DNA from: Herpetosiphon aurantiacus DSM 785
GTDB lineage: Bacteria; Chloroflexota; Chloroflexia; Chloroflexales; Herpetosiphonaceae
Assembly: GCA_000018565.1 (NCBI GenBank)
Contig: CP000875.1
Coordinates: forward strand, 4,541,199-4,605,198
Direction: 5' to 3'
DNA: 64,000 bases
Below are positions 36,116-44,784 of this stretch, piece after piece (within the stretch, counting starts at the first letter, position 1; each line of letters starts with the position of its first letter). Position numbers and translations under genes: made by a program. A model generated the notes under the pieces. That model did no database searches. It was given only the letters and a program-made list of their open reading frames with translations, and was not told the origin of the DNA.

Positions 36116-36209
36116 AGTCAAAAGGCAAAAGTCAAAGGGCAAAATGCCTATGCAGCTTGAAAATATCCTTGGTTCTGCCTTTTGATTTTTGCCTTCTGCC
36201 TTTTGATTT
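36116..36209. repeat. Inverted word repeats between permease and beta-galactosidase genes
   Basis: AAAGTCAAAAGGCAAAAGTC (36116 on) faces TTCTGCCTTTTGATTTTTGC and TTCTGCCTTTTGATTTT (36172-36210) across about 25 bases. The permease stop codon lies at the inner edge of the repeat. On the transcript this would be a long A/U-rich intercistronic hairpin. Confidence 0.8.
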
Positions 36210-37087
36210 TACCCTTTGACTGCGCCTGCGAGTGCGCCGGAGATGAATTGGCGCTGGAAGGCGATAAAGATCATCATAATTGGTAGGGTGGTGAGCGCTG
36301 TGCCCATCATCAATTGGCCATAATCGATAATTGATAAGCCAACGAGGGCGTTGATCCGCACGGGCAGGGTTTCCATGGCTTTGTCGCGCATAATAATCAA
36401 CGGCCAGAAGAAGCTGTTCCATTGAAACATAAACGAATAAATTGCCAAGGCCGCCAAGGTTGGGCGCATCGTTGGCAGCGCCACGCTGGTGAAAACCCGC
36501 CACTCGCCAGCACCATCAATTCGCGCAGCATCAAGCAGATCATCAGGCAAGGATTGCATGCTTTGGCGCATCAAGAAGATGCCAAATGGATTAGCTAGGG
36601 CAGGCAAAATCACCGCTTGATAGCTGCTGATCCAGGTTGGATCGCCAAAGAGCGTAATTTTGGCCATGAGCTGAAACAGTGGCACGGCGGTGACATGATA
36701 GGGAATCATCAAAACTAACAAAAACATGCCAAACAAGATTGAGCGCCCGCGAAAGCGGAATTTGGCAAAAGCATAGCCCGCCAGCGAAGCGATAAAAACG
36801 CTGAGGCTGGCATACACCACCGCAATAAATGCCGAATTGAACAGCGAACGCCCAAAGCCATTGGCAAACAGGCCTTGAATATTCGACCAAGCAGCGCTGC
36901 CAAACCACAAATGTGGTGGAAAGCGCAGCACTTCGCTTGAGGGCTGCGAGGCTTGGACAAACATATAGTAGAAGGGGAATAGTGATAAAAATGCCCCAAC
37001 GACCAATAAGAGATAGATCGCGCCACGCTGGAAGCGGCTCACAAAGGGCTTAGGCACAAGTTCATCGGAAAGCTTGGTTTTTGCCAT
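36209..37087 (-). CDS. Sugar ABC transporter permease, MalG type
   Basis: A 292-residue binding-protein-dependent permease with six membrane helices. The EAA loop, which docks the ATPase, is DDLLDAARIDGAGEWRVFTS, followed by VALPTMRPTLAALAIY. The C-terminus RQFISGALAGAVKG is typical of MalG-type subunits. It partners the MalF-type permease 3 bases upstream. No ATPase gene is in the operon, so a shared MsiK/MalK-type ATPase elsewhere must power it. Confidence 0.95.
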   Translation of the reverse strand: MAKTKLSDELVPKPFVSRFQRGAIYLLLVVGAFLSLFPFYYMFVQASQPSSEVLRFPPHLWFGSAAWSNIQGLFANGFGRSLFNSAFIAVVYASLSVFIASLAGYAFAKFRFRGRSILFGMFLLVLMIPYHVTAVPLFQLMAKITLFGDPTWISSYQAVILPALANPFGIFLMRQSMQSLPDDLLDAARIDGAGEWRVFTSVALPTMRPTLAALAIYSFMFQWNSFFWPLIIMRDKAMETLPVRINALVGLSIIDYGQLMMGTALTTLPIMMIFIAFQRQFISGALAGAVKG

Positions 37088-37090
37088 CGC

Positions 37091-37987
37091 TTAGTCCTCC
37101 CCGCGCTGGGCGATGCGAAATTGTAAAAGCGAAAAGACGGCGATGATCAAGACCATGGCGTAGGCAATTGCTGAAGCATAATTAAACTCGGCATTTTGGA
37201 AGGCCGTGCGATAGAGCAAGGTGGCCATGCTGAGGGTTTCATTAGATGGCCCGCTGCGGGTCAGCAGATATGGCTCATCGAAAATTTGCAACGTACCAAT
37301 GGTTGAAAGCACCGTGGTTAGCAAAATCGTGGGGCGCATCATCGGTACGGTAATCGCCCAGAATTTGGCCCATGCGCCTGCGCCATCAAGCTCTGCCGCC
37401 TCGTACAATTCGGTTGGGATACTCTGCAAACTGGCGAGATAAATCACCATGTTATAGCCCGTCCAGCGCCAGGTAATTGCCATAACCAGCGAGAATTTAG
37501 CGGGCCAAGCATTAGTAAGCCAGGGCACAGGCTGCACGCCCAAGCCATTGAGCACATAGTTGATCAGGCCTTTTTCATCATTCAGCAGCAGCCGAAAGAT
37601 CAAGGCTACCGCGAATAAGGCGGTAATTGCTGGCAGAAAATAAATTAAGCGAAAGGCTGTGCGAAATTTGAGCACGGCGCTATTGAGCAACACCGCCAAG
37701 ACCATGGCGAGGCCAAGTTGCAGTGGCACTTGAAATACCAGCAAAAACACCGTGTTGATTAGTGCTTTACGAAACACCGTGTCGCCGAACAAGCGCCGAT
37801 AGTTATCGAGACTGAAGCCGCTGTTAGGGTTGAGTTGGCTCTCAAAGCTCAATTGCAACGAGGCAATAATTGGGTAGAGCATAAAGATGCCAAAAATCAA
37901 CAATGCTGGCAGTAAAAACATGTACGGGGTTAGTCGCCGTCGCCATTGGTGGCGGCGCTCTGCTGGTGTAAGTAGCTGCGACCCCAT
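37091..37987 (-). CDS. Sugar ABC transporter permease, MalF type
   Basis: A 298-residue permease with six membrane helices and an EAA loop TELYEAAELDGAGAWAKFWA followed by ITVPMMRPTILL. The N-terminal RRLTPYMFLLPALLIFGIFM is typical of MalF/UgpA-type subunits. It forms the channel with the MalG-type product. The binding-protein gene ends 80 bases upstream, separated by a strong hairpin; the start ATG 37987 follows AGGAGG. Confidence 0.95.
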   Translation of the reverse strand: MGSQLLTPAERRHQWRRRLTPYMFLLPALLIFGIFMLYPIIASLQLSFESQLNPNSGFSLDNYRRLFGDTVFRKALINTVFLLVFQVPLQLGLAMVLAVLLNSAVLKFRTAFRLIYFLPAITALFAVALIFRLLLNDEKGLINYVLNGLGVQPVPWLTNAWPAKFSLVMAITWRWTGYNMVIYLASLQSIPTELYEAAELDGAGAWAKFWAITVPMMRPTILLTTVLSTIGTLQIFDEPYLLTRSGPSNETLSMATLLYRTAFQNAEFNYASAIAYAMVLIIAVFSLLQFRIAQRGED

Positions 37988-38022
37988 AGAACCCTCCTAG
38001 GCAAAGGCCATTAATTCAAACT

Positions 38023-38049
38023 CCCCTCTCCCGCCATACGGGAGAGGGG
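38023..38049 (-). other. Intercistronic stem-loop after the binding-protein gene
   Basis: CCCCTCTCCCG and CGGGAGAGGGG form a perfect 11-bp stem with a 5-base loop in the 80-base gap between the binding protein and the first permease. Not followed by a T-run. By analogy with malE-malF it may protect the upstream mRNA and raise binding-protein output. Confidence 0.7.
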
Positions 38050-38067
38050 TTGGGGTGAGGGTATGAC

Positions 38068-39402
38068 CTATTGGGCGATTTCGCGGCCAGTTTGGTTGGC
38101 CAATTCGGCAGCAGCTTCTTGCAGAGCTTGTTTGGGGTCCATGCCTTGGCTCAGCACTTTGGCTTGAGCTGAAGCCAAAACTGCTTGGCCTTTAGCATAG
38201 TCTTTGGTGTAGGTTGCTGGTGGAATGTTCTTAATTTCATCAGCAAACAACTTCCAAATTGGTTGGTTGTTGAAGAAAGCCACTGGCTTGCTATAGAGGT
38301 CAGCGCTGTAGGCTGGCTGATAGCTTGGCCAAATGCCGAATTTTTCCATCATAATGTTTTGGCCTTCGCTGGTGGCCAAGGCATGCTCAACGAACAACCA
38401 AGCTGCATCGAGATTTTTGGTTGCAGCCGGAATTGCCAAGGTCGAGCCACCAAGGTTGGCAGCGCGATTGCCGCCTTTTTCGAAGGCTGGCAACAACATC
38501 ACATCCCATTTGCCTGAAAGATCAGGCGCTTGGTCGATGATTGTGCCGCTATACCAGACCCCAAATGGAACCGTGGCAACATCGCCATTCTTGGTCGCGG
38601 CAACTGTACCATCCCAACCATTGATATTGGCAACTAAGCCTTTATCGTTGATTTCTTTGAGCAAGGTCAGCGCTTGTACCGATTTGTCATTGGTCAGGTT
38701 GATTTTGCCATCGTTATTGAAATAACAGCATACGCCCAATTGGCTGGTCATCATGCGGAAGCCAGCATCATCGGCCACAATATCGACTGGCAAGAGCTTG
38801 GTTTTGCCATCGGTCGCGGCCAAAATCTTTTCGCCAGCAGCGATCAAATCGGCCCATGTTTCGATCGATTTAGGATCTACGCCAGCTTGCTCGAAAATAT
38901 CAACGCGATACCACAAACCAGTTGGGCCGGAATCCCAGGGAATCGAGCGAATTTTATCGCTAATTTTGGATTGGGCCCATTTGGAAGGATCGAAATCTTT
39001 TTCGTATTTGCTGGCGCGGCTGGTTAAGTCGGCCAAGCCATCGGGGAAGGTTGACGTATAGACATCCATGCGGTCGGATTCGATCGCGACTACATCGGGT
39101 AAGCCCGCGCCGCCAGCTTGTAAGCCCGAAGTTAGCTTATCGTAGACATCTGTGCGTCCAATATCTTGGACAGTAACTTTGACGTTGGGGTATTTTTGGT
39201 TAAACGAGGGAACCGTTGCTTCGAGGCTCTTGGCGGCCACATTCCAAGCCCAAACCGTAATTTCGCCCTTAACTTCGGCGGGATTGGTCGAGCCGGTGTT
39301 GCTGGTAGTGGTTGCGGTGCTATCACTGCCACAGGCAGCCAAAATCAGCGTCAATACCAACAGGCTAATTAACGAACCATGAATCTTGCGACGAACCATC
39401 AT
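38068..39402 (-). CDS. Extracellular sugar-binding lipoprotein (family 1)
   Basis: A 444-residue solute-binding protein of the MalE/family 1 type. The signal peptide ends in the lipobox LILAAC; a Ser/Thr-rich linker follows. The core has ITVWAWNVAAKSLEATVPSF, NVKVTVQDIG, and LGGSTLAIPAATKNLDAAW near the end. It is first in an operon with two permeases and a GH42 beta-galactosidase, so a beta-galactoside or galacto-oligosaccharide is the likely ligand. The ATG at 39402 has AAGGAG 5 bases upstream; the second ATG (39399) is also possible. The frame extension to 39429 has no support. Confidence 0.93.
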   Translation of the reverse strand: MMVRRKIHGSLISLLVLTLILAACGSDSTATTTSNTGSTNPAEVKGEITVWAWNVAAKSLEATVPSFNQKYPNVKVTVQDIGRTDVYDKLTSGLQAGGAGLPDVVAIESDRMDVYTSTFPDGLADLTSRASKYEKDFDPSKWAQSKISDKIRSIPWDSGPTGLWYRVDIFEQAGVDPKSIETWADLIAAGEKILAATDGKTKLLPVDIVADDAGFRMMTSQLGVCCYFNNDGKINLTNDKSVQALTLLKEINDKGLVANINGWDGTVAATKNGDVATVPFGVWYSGTIIDQAPDLSGKWDVMLLPAFEKGGNRAANLGGSTLAIPAATKNLDAAWLFVEHALATSEGQNIMMEKFGIWPSYQPAYSADLYSKPVAFFNNQPIWKLFADEIKNIPPATYTKDYAKGQAVLASAQAKVLSQGMDPKQALQEAAAELANQTGREIAQ

Positions 39403-39539
39403 CGGGTCTCCTTGCGCTACATTGCACATACCACCATACTGCGAATTATTAGGTACGTTCTGGCTTGTGGAAATTTAATCGGGGCTGACCTCCTTTGCTT
39501 AGCTCTAGGTACGCATTAACAGAGATCATGGATTAAATT

Positions 39540-39568
39540 ATTATAGCTATCATAGCATATTCTGGCTA
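39540..39568 (-). promoter_or_regulatory. Putative promoter of the beta-galactoside operon
   Basis: On the minus strand TAGCCA and TATAAT are 17 bases apart. The -10 is a perfect match, the -35 matches 4 of 6. Transcription would start near 39533, giving a leader of about 130 bases. Confidence 0.6.
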
Positions 39569-39573
39569 TTTCG

Positions 39574-39587
39574 TGGGAGCGTTTCCA
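39574..39587. promoter_or_regulatory. LacI/CcpA-type operator
   Basis: TGGGAGCGTTTCCA is a near-palindrome with the central CG of LacI-family sites and fits the cre-like pattern TGNNANCGNNNNCA. It lies just upstream of the -35 hexamer of the beta-galactoside operon. No LacI-family gene is present in the window. Confidence 0.65.
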
Positions 39588-39702
39588 TTGCTTGTAACGA
39601 TCCATTTCAGTGCTTTCTAAGCTTACTTTCAGCCATCGCTCATTAACGGCGAGTGATGCAGTCTGTTACGCTTAGGGCGAAGATAGTTTATTGGAGGATG
39701 CT

Positions 39703-41118
39703 ATGCGTCGCTTGATCGCTCTTGGCGTGCTCGGATTGGTGCTTACGAGTTGTGGCCAAACCACGAAACAACCATCAGCAGCAACGCCAAGCCCAAGCCA
39801 AGCCTTGTTGATTACGCCAACGCTGGTAGAGCCACCACCCACACTTACAGTCCTCACCAGCGCTTTACCGACCCATTTTGATTTCGTTGAAGCCGAACCA
39901 TTATTCGTAGAAGCAATCCCGCCAGCATTGGAAGTCCAGCGGGTTGATGCGGATCTCCGTTGGCAAGAATTGCCCAACGCTGCCTTGCTCGTACTGAGTC
40001 AACGTTTTGATGATTCTGTCGCTGCCTTGAATTATCGTGATCTAGGGTTGTTTGATCCACAAGGCCAGCTTTTATTTTCGCCCAACCACGAGCTAGAAAA
40101 GCTTGGTTGGTGTAGCTCTGAGCATTCTGCTTACGCCCCGTCTGCCCAATGGTCAGATGATGGTCGCTGGTTTTTGCTTGGTTGCCAAGCCGAGTTGGAA
40201 CAATTTCGCTATGCGATTCTTGATCTTGCCAAAAATCAATGGCTGCTAATTAGCGCCGCCGATTCGACGGGCGAACAGCCTTCGGATGTTGGTGTCTTGC
40301 TCCAACATAACCAATTTTGGCTGACCTATAATCATGCTCCATCACCAGCAACATGGGTCTATCAGTTTGAGCCAGCTACTGAGCACACAACCGAAATCAG
40401 CGTTTTTGCGACGATGGATAGCAATGTTTCTAGTGGATTAATCGATATGCAAGCACAACCTGATGGTCGCATGTTGTTTCATGGTTGGCGGGCAGCAGCA
40501 CGAGGTTTATATTTATGGCAAGCAGGCCAATTATATAGATTACAGTTTGAGCAACCGTTGCTGCTTGATGAGCGCCTAATTTGGGCTGAAAACAATGAAG
40601 CTGCGCTGGTTTATCATACCCAATCGATTTCATCAACCCTTCAACAAACCTACGAACTTAAGCTTGATCTAAAAACCCAGCAGGTAAGCCTTTCCAATAC
40701 TAGCACCGCTTGGATCGCACCACCCGCAACGGTTGCTCGCAATGGGTATAGCTGGAACTTACGGCTTGATGGCTGGCATTTTGAGCATAACCAACAAGCA
40801 GTAGCGTGGTTGCCAAACACCGAGCAGTTATTTACAGCTTTTGGCGATTGGCGCAAAACTGATGGGGATGCTTGGATCTGCCAAGTTGAGCAAGGGGTTG
40901 GGGCCAATGTTTTAGCCATTGATGCTACTGGCCAAAGCCGCCAATTTTTGCATTATCCCAATGTGGGGTTTAGTTATCCCGATTGTGTCAGCGAATCGCC
41001 ATCTGGATTGCTGGCAATCAGCCTCAGCAATAACCGAATTGTGCTAGTTGATGCCCAAGGTCAAGAATTGGCGACAATTGTTGGGGCTAGCCGTGGCTGG
41101 CGGCCAACAGGAGAATAG
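39703..41118 (+). CDS. Lipoprotein of unknown function
   Basis: A 471-residue predicted lipoprotein: MRRLIALGVLGLVLTSCG with the lipobox LTSC, then a Thr/Pro/Ser-rich spacer. The rest is strand-rich with repeated hydrophobic/aromatic blocks (LFDPQGQLLFSP, WSDDGRWFLLGC, LVDAQGQELATI), which suggests a beta-propeller, but no standard repeat is clear. Cytoplasm-free location on the outer membrane face is expected. The ATG at 39703 has GGAGG 5 bases upstream; the TTG at 39691 would contain it. The HEAT-like gene follows after 28 bases. Confidence 0.75.
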   Translation: MRRLIALGVLGLVLTSCGQTTKQPSAATPSPSQALLITPTLVEPPPTLTVLTSALPTHFDFVEAEPLFVEAIPPALEVQRVDADLRWQELPNAALLVLSQRFDDSVAALNYRDLGLFDPQGQLLFSPNHELEKLGWCSSEHSAYAPSAQWSDDGRWFLLGCQAELEQFRYAILDLAKNQWLLISAADSTGEQPSDVGVLLQHNQFWLTYNHAPSPATWVYQFEPATEHTTEISVFATMDSNVSSGLIDMQAQPDGRMLFHGWRAAARGLYLWQAGQLYRLQFEQPLLLDERLIWAENNEAALVYHTQSISSTLQQTYELKLDLKTQQVSLSNTSTAWIAPPATVARNGYSWNLRLDGWHFEHNQQAVAWLPNTEQLFTAFGDWRKTDGDAWICQVEQGVGANVLAIDATGQSRQFLHYPNVGFSYPDCVSESPSGLLAISLSNNRIVLVDAQGQELATIVGASRGWRPTGE

Positions 41119-41146
41119 CCGCTATCTTAATTCAAGGGTGCGAAGA

Positions 41147-41656
41147 ATGATCGAATCTGGATCAACAGCCTTAGATTCACATACCTACTCAGCGGTTGAA
41201 TTGGTACGCTATGCCTTGCATGATCCTGCCAAGTTCAAGCAGGTTGATGCCATGCTGGTTCAGCGGATGCCCGACCCTGCTGCTGCCAAATTGCTAATTG
41301 CTGCATTTGAGGCTGGCACAGCTCCCGCGTGGTTGGTAGCGTATTTGATTGGGCGGATTAGTGCAGATTGTGGATATGCAACGGCTCGCACAATTGTGCT
41401 GGCTACGCCTGGCCAGCTAGCCGAGAGCTATGCGGCGGTGGCAATGGTGCGCATTCGTGGAGCACGAGCCTTTGCTGATTTGGCTGAATTGCTTAAAACC
41501 GCCCCGCAACGTGCTAGCCGCGAGGCCGCAGCGAGTGGGCTGGCTGAGTTTGGCTCGGTTGAAGCGACTGAGCTCATTTTGGCGGCAGGCCAAGCCCAAA
41601 CAATTCGGGCAACTATTGCGCGACGCTTGCTCACCCCAACCCCTCGGCAATTGTAG
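41147..41656 (+). CDS. HEAT-repeat-like helical protein
   Basis: A 169-residue all-helical protein with paired helices like HEAT/PBS-lyase repeats (AAKLLIAAFEAGTAPAWLVAYLIG, RGARAFADLAELLKTA and AAASGLAEFGSVEATELIL are three of the helices; each is listed only in part as a cue). Such proteins are usually protein-protein adaptors. The ATG at 41147 has AAGGG upstream; the longer frame from 41048 overlaps the lipoprotein gene. The last codons (TPTPRQL) come from a hairpin repeat that also holds the stop codon. Confidence 0.65.
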   Translation: MIESGSTALDSHTYSAVELVRYALHDPAKFKQVDAMLVQRMPDPAAAKLLIAAFEAGTAPAWLVAYLIGRISADCGYATARTIVLATPGQLAESYAAVAMVRIRGARAFADLAELLKTAPQRASREAAASGLAEFGSVEATELILAAGQAQTIRATIARRLLTPTPRQL

Positions 41657-41666
41657 GCGAGGGGTT
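41637..41666. terminator. Hairpin containing the stop codon of the HEAT-like gene
   Basis: CAACCCCTCG (41637-41646) pairs with CGAGGGGTTG (41657-41666); the TAG stop is in the loop. It lies between convergent genes and could terminate both, although T-runs are weak. Confidence 0.6.
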
Positions 41667-41682
41667 GAGTGCAACGCATGAT

Positions 41683-42522
41683 TTAGGGAGTAGCAACTTT
41701 TTGCTTGAGGCTATTTTGTAGTTCGCTGCTCAAATTGGTGAAAAAGGTGTATTTGGTTTTTTCTTCGATGGTGGCAACCGAAACGATATAATCGCGCCAA
41801 TCTTTATCGCGAATGCCATCGCGATTGGGCATTCGCAACGCAATCACTTCGGTGTTGCGGTTGATATCGCTGATCTGATCGTTAGCATCAAGCACCAGCG
41901 CAATCTTCCAAACATACTTGGGCACGCGAATTTTTGGGTCGCCAATGCTGCCGTCGGAGCCTTCGGGGCCAGCGATCAGATAAAGTTGCTTGCCATCACG
42001 CACCAAATCGCGGCAATAATCCTCAAATTCTTTCCATGGGCCTTGGTTATTGTCGGGAGCTTGCGGCACGATGTTAGTCATATAAAACACCGAGCGATTG
42101 ATACTTTCCGAGGCGGTGCGATCGGCTGATGGCAACATGTGGCCGCGATCATAGCCGCTGTTGGTGTAATCGGTCGGCTTAACTCGATACCAGCCTTCGG
42201 GCAAATCGGGGTCGGTGGTAAATTGGCTGCGGTCGGTGTTGCCTAAATCGCCAATATCGAGATGCCAACTGACCCAATTGAGAATATTCAGTTTGCGATT
42301 ATAGGCCAAACTATATTCTGGGCGCTGGATCAAGTAGTTATCGCTGCTGCTAGTTTCGGGCAAGGCTCCACTAGGGTTGCCCAACGCCATGTGATTCACT
42401 TCGGCTTGCGGTTGATTTGAATTATTGGAGCTACCTGGTTTTGGCGTGGCCAGAAATTGCTGAGCATCGCAGCCACTCAACAATACAATCAGCGTGATGA
42501 TCCCAATCCAAAAACGGCGCAT
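41683..42522 (-). CDS. DNA/RNA non-specific endonuclease, lipoprotein
   Basis: A 279-residue beta-beta-alpha-metal nuclease of the NUC1/Serratia nuclease family. The active-site DRGH is at 125-128 (GYDRGHMLPSADR), and NIVPQAPDNNQGPWKEFE carries the metal-binding Asn. The lipobox LLSGC at residue 18 means it is tethered to the cell surface rather than freely secreted. It would degrade nucleic acid of lysed prey or environmental DNA. The start at 42522 has GAGG 6 bases upstream; longer frames lack a signal peptide at the N-terminus. Monocistronic. Confidence 0.92.
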   Translation of the reverse strand: MRRFWIGIITLIVLLSGCDAQQFLATPKPGSSNNSNQPQAEVNHMALGNPSGALPETSSSDNYLIQRPEYSLAYNRKLNILNWVSWHLDIGDLGNTDRSQFTTDPDLPEGWYRVKPTDYTNSGYDRGHMLPSADRTASESINRSVFYMTNIVPQAPDNNQGPWKEFEDYCRDLVRDGKQLYLIAGPEGSDGSIGDPKIRVPKYVWKIALVLDANDQISDINRNTEVIALRMPNRDGIRDKDWRDYIVSVATIEEKTKYTFFTNLSSELQNSLKQKVATP

Positions 42523-42622
42523 AAACATCCTCACAGCAACTAGAATGGTTTCTGCTAGGCAGTGTAGCACAGTTGGGCGCTTTAAACGTGCATGAGCATT
42601 GGTAATCATTCTCACAATACAC

Positions 42623-42651
42623 AAAAACACACGCCCCACATGGAGCGTGTG
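42623..42651 (-). terminator. Intrinsic terminator of the M4 protease gene
   Basis: On the minus strand CACACGC and GCGTGTG pair around a 10-base loop and are followed by TTTTTG. It begins 26 bases after the protease stop. Confidence 0.85.
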
Positions 42652-42676
42652 CTTGGAAACGAGATTTAGCTAGTGC

Positions 42677-44275
42677 TTATTGTACGCCACAAGCCGTCCA
42701 GGCTTGAGCAGTTGCGTTGTATTCAGCGCTGCTTGCGCCATAGAGGTCGCGGGCGGCGTTGAGGGTTGCGGTGCGCACGGCCTTGAAGTTTGAGCTTGGG
42801 GTCAAGTAGACCGTCAAGGCACGATAGAAGATCGCAGCGGCTTTTGGTCGGCCAATGCCAGTTACTGCTAAGCCAGAGGTGCGGTTGGTTCCACCTTGAG
42901 CCAACAGATAGAAGACTTGGTTTTGAATCCCACTGTTGATGTGCACGCCGCCATTATCGCCAGTGCCAGTGTAGCGCTTGCTGTAGTGGTCGGGGTCGCC
43001 TTCGGCGGCTGGGTTCGACATATTGCGCAACGCATCGCCAGCGGTGGCTGGGGTGTAGATGTCTTCGCCAATCAGATAATCGCCTGTGCCGCTGCTATAT
43101 TCGACCATTGTGCCGAAAATATCCGAGAATGATTCATTAGCAGCACCTGATTCGTTGCTATAGATCAAGCCAGCGGTTTTTTCGGTCAGACCGTGGGTAA
43201 TTTCGTGGCCTGCAACATCGAGCGAAACCAATGGACGGAAGGTTGTGCCATCGCCATCACCATAGGTCATGCTTGAGCCGTTCCAGAAGGCGTTGTTATA
43301 GCGATTGCCATAGTGCACGCGGCTCAATACGCGGAAGCCATTGCCATCGATGCCACGGCGGCCAAAGCTGCTCAAGTAGTAGTCCCAGGTCAATTGAGCG
43401 CCATAGTGGGCATCAACGCCAGCGCTTTGAACGTTGGCAGTCGTGTTGGTTCCCCAAACATTATCAGCATCGGTGAAGGTGCTACCGCCAGTGGTGCGGT
43501 TGTTCATGTTGGTGGTGTACATCCCGCCGCGTGAGTTATCGCGCAGATAGTAAACCCCACTCACCAAGTCGGTGGTAATTGAGACATTGCCGCTGTATAA
43601 GCTCTTGCCAGTCCCAGTCGCGTTGACTCCATCCATGTCGTTGTAGTACAACTCAGTTTCGCCAGTTTTGGCGTTGATGAAGAACTCGTGGTGAGCGGTT
43701 GCTTCGCTGCCATCTTCAATGTGCAAGCTTACTTGGAAGACGATCACCGAATCTTTGCCTTCGCGTGGCAAGATTTTGAGTTCGCTACTGACTTCTGTAC
43801 CGCTCGCGTTTTTGGCGTTGAAATCATACTTGACTTGGCTTTGAGCAATTTTGATCGCCTCGGCCGAGCTTAAGCTAGCGCTGGTATCAATCCCATCAAC
43901 CGCGAAGAGTTCACCACTTTCTTGGGTCACATTGCCTTTATTGTCGAGGTGCGCAATGACTTGGCCGCCAAAGACTGGCAAGCCAGCATAGGTTTGGTCA
44001 AGGCGCACGTTGATGCCCAGATCATCTTGATCAACGCCACGCACTTGCAAATTGGCGCTATTGGCACCCTTGCCAGCGAAGTGATTCAAGCTGGTATCAA
44101 CCGCTGCGGTGACCCAATCTGGGCGCACGCCTTTGGCTTCGGCTTCGCGATAAGTGCGGATCAACTGCCCGCGAACTTTGTCGTAATCTTGAGCACCAGT
44201 GCTAACAGCAGAACCAAAGACAGCCCCAACTAAACCGAGCAATGCAGCCACAGTGATTAAACGTTTGCGAACCAT
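42677..44275 (-). CDS. Secreted M4 (thermolysin-like) metalloprotease
   Basis: A 532-residue secreted neutral protease precursor. Signal peptide 1-28, an FTP/PepSY propeptide (about 35-215), then the M4 catalytic domains. The zinc ligands are His357 and His361 of HEITH and Glu381 of NESFSD. The catalytic Glu is 358, and the downstream His in GGVHINSG stabilises the transition state. Length is normal. It would be exported and self-activated, a good fit to a predatory or scavenging lifestyle. The ATG at 44275 follows GGAGG at a rather long 12-base spacing. A strong terminator follows. Confidence 0.96.
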   Translation of the reverse strand: MVRKRLITVAALLGLVGAVFGSAVSTGAQDYDKVRGQLIRTYREAEAKGVRPDWVTAAVDTSLNHFAGKGANSANLQVRGVDQDDLGINVRLDQTYAGLPVFGGQVIAHLDNKGNVTQESGELFAVDGIDTSASLSSAEAIKIAQSQVKYDFNAKNASGTEVSSELKILPREGKDSVIVFQVSLHIEDGSEATAHHEFFINAKTGETELYYNDMDGVNATGTGKSLYSGNVSITTDLVSGVYYLRDNSRGGMYTTNMNNRTTGGSTFTDADNVWGTNTTANVQSAGVDAHYGAQLTWDYYLSSFGRRGIDGNGFRVLSRVHYGNRYNNAFWNGSSMTYGDGDGTTFRPLVSLDVAGHEITHGLTEKTAGLIYSNESGAANESFSDIFGTMVEYSSGTGDYLIGEDIYTPATAGDALRNMSNPAAEGDPDHYSKRYTGTGDNGGVHINSGIQNQVFYLLAQGGTNRTSGLAVTGIGRPKAAAIFYRALTVYLTPSSNFKAVRTATLNAARDLYGASSAEYNATAQAWTACGVQ

Positions 44276-44784
44276 AAAGAATTATAACCTCCGCAATTTG
44301 TAGGGATTTCGAGAACAACTAGCTCATCAGCAAGCCACCACATAAAACAGCAGCTTATTCAAAATTGACGAAAATAGTCATACAGCTGGCGCATCAACAA
44401 CGAGCGTTGTTCATAGCCAATTACGAAATTGCAGTGCCGTGGCAGGTCTGGCGCTGGCTTCTCTGATGAGGTCGGGCGACATCATGCTAGAAGTCATCGG
44501 TTGGCCAAAGCTGGAGCATTATCATGCTCATGGCGCTTATGGAAGGGTCTGAGTCTTGGTTTGCTTGAATAGTACTATCGGCGCAAGAAAACAATACCAC
44601 GCCCTATTTCAATATGCAAAATTGTTGATACGTTGTTTCAACTAATTTTTAACTATTTTTAGGCCACTACAAAGGGATAAAAATTATTTTACTATTTTTC
44701 ACCACCATCCAGTGGCAATAGTGACATGGGGGATTTTTAGGGGATTGCGGCTCTAAAAAACCAGCATTATTGAGGAGTTTGCAT
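44276..44784. other. Divergent intergenic region, 509 bases
   Basis: It separates the M4 protease (minus) from comEC (plus) and must hold both promoters. The right third (44600-44720) is very AT-rich. An imperfect palindrome GTTGATACGTTGTTTCAAC (44624-44642) could bind a regulator. I see no open frame, RNA gene or repeat family member in it. Confidence 0.4.
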
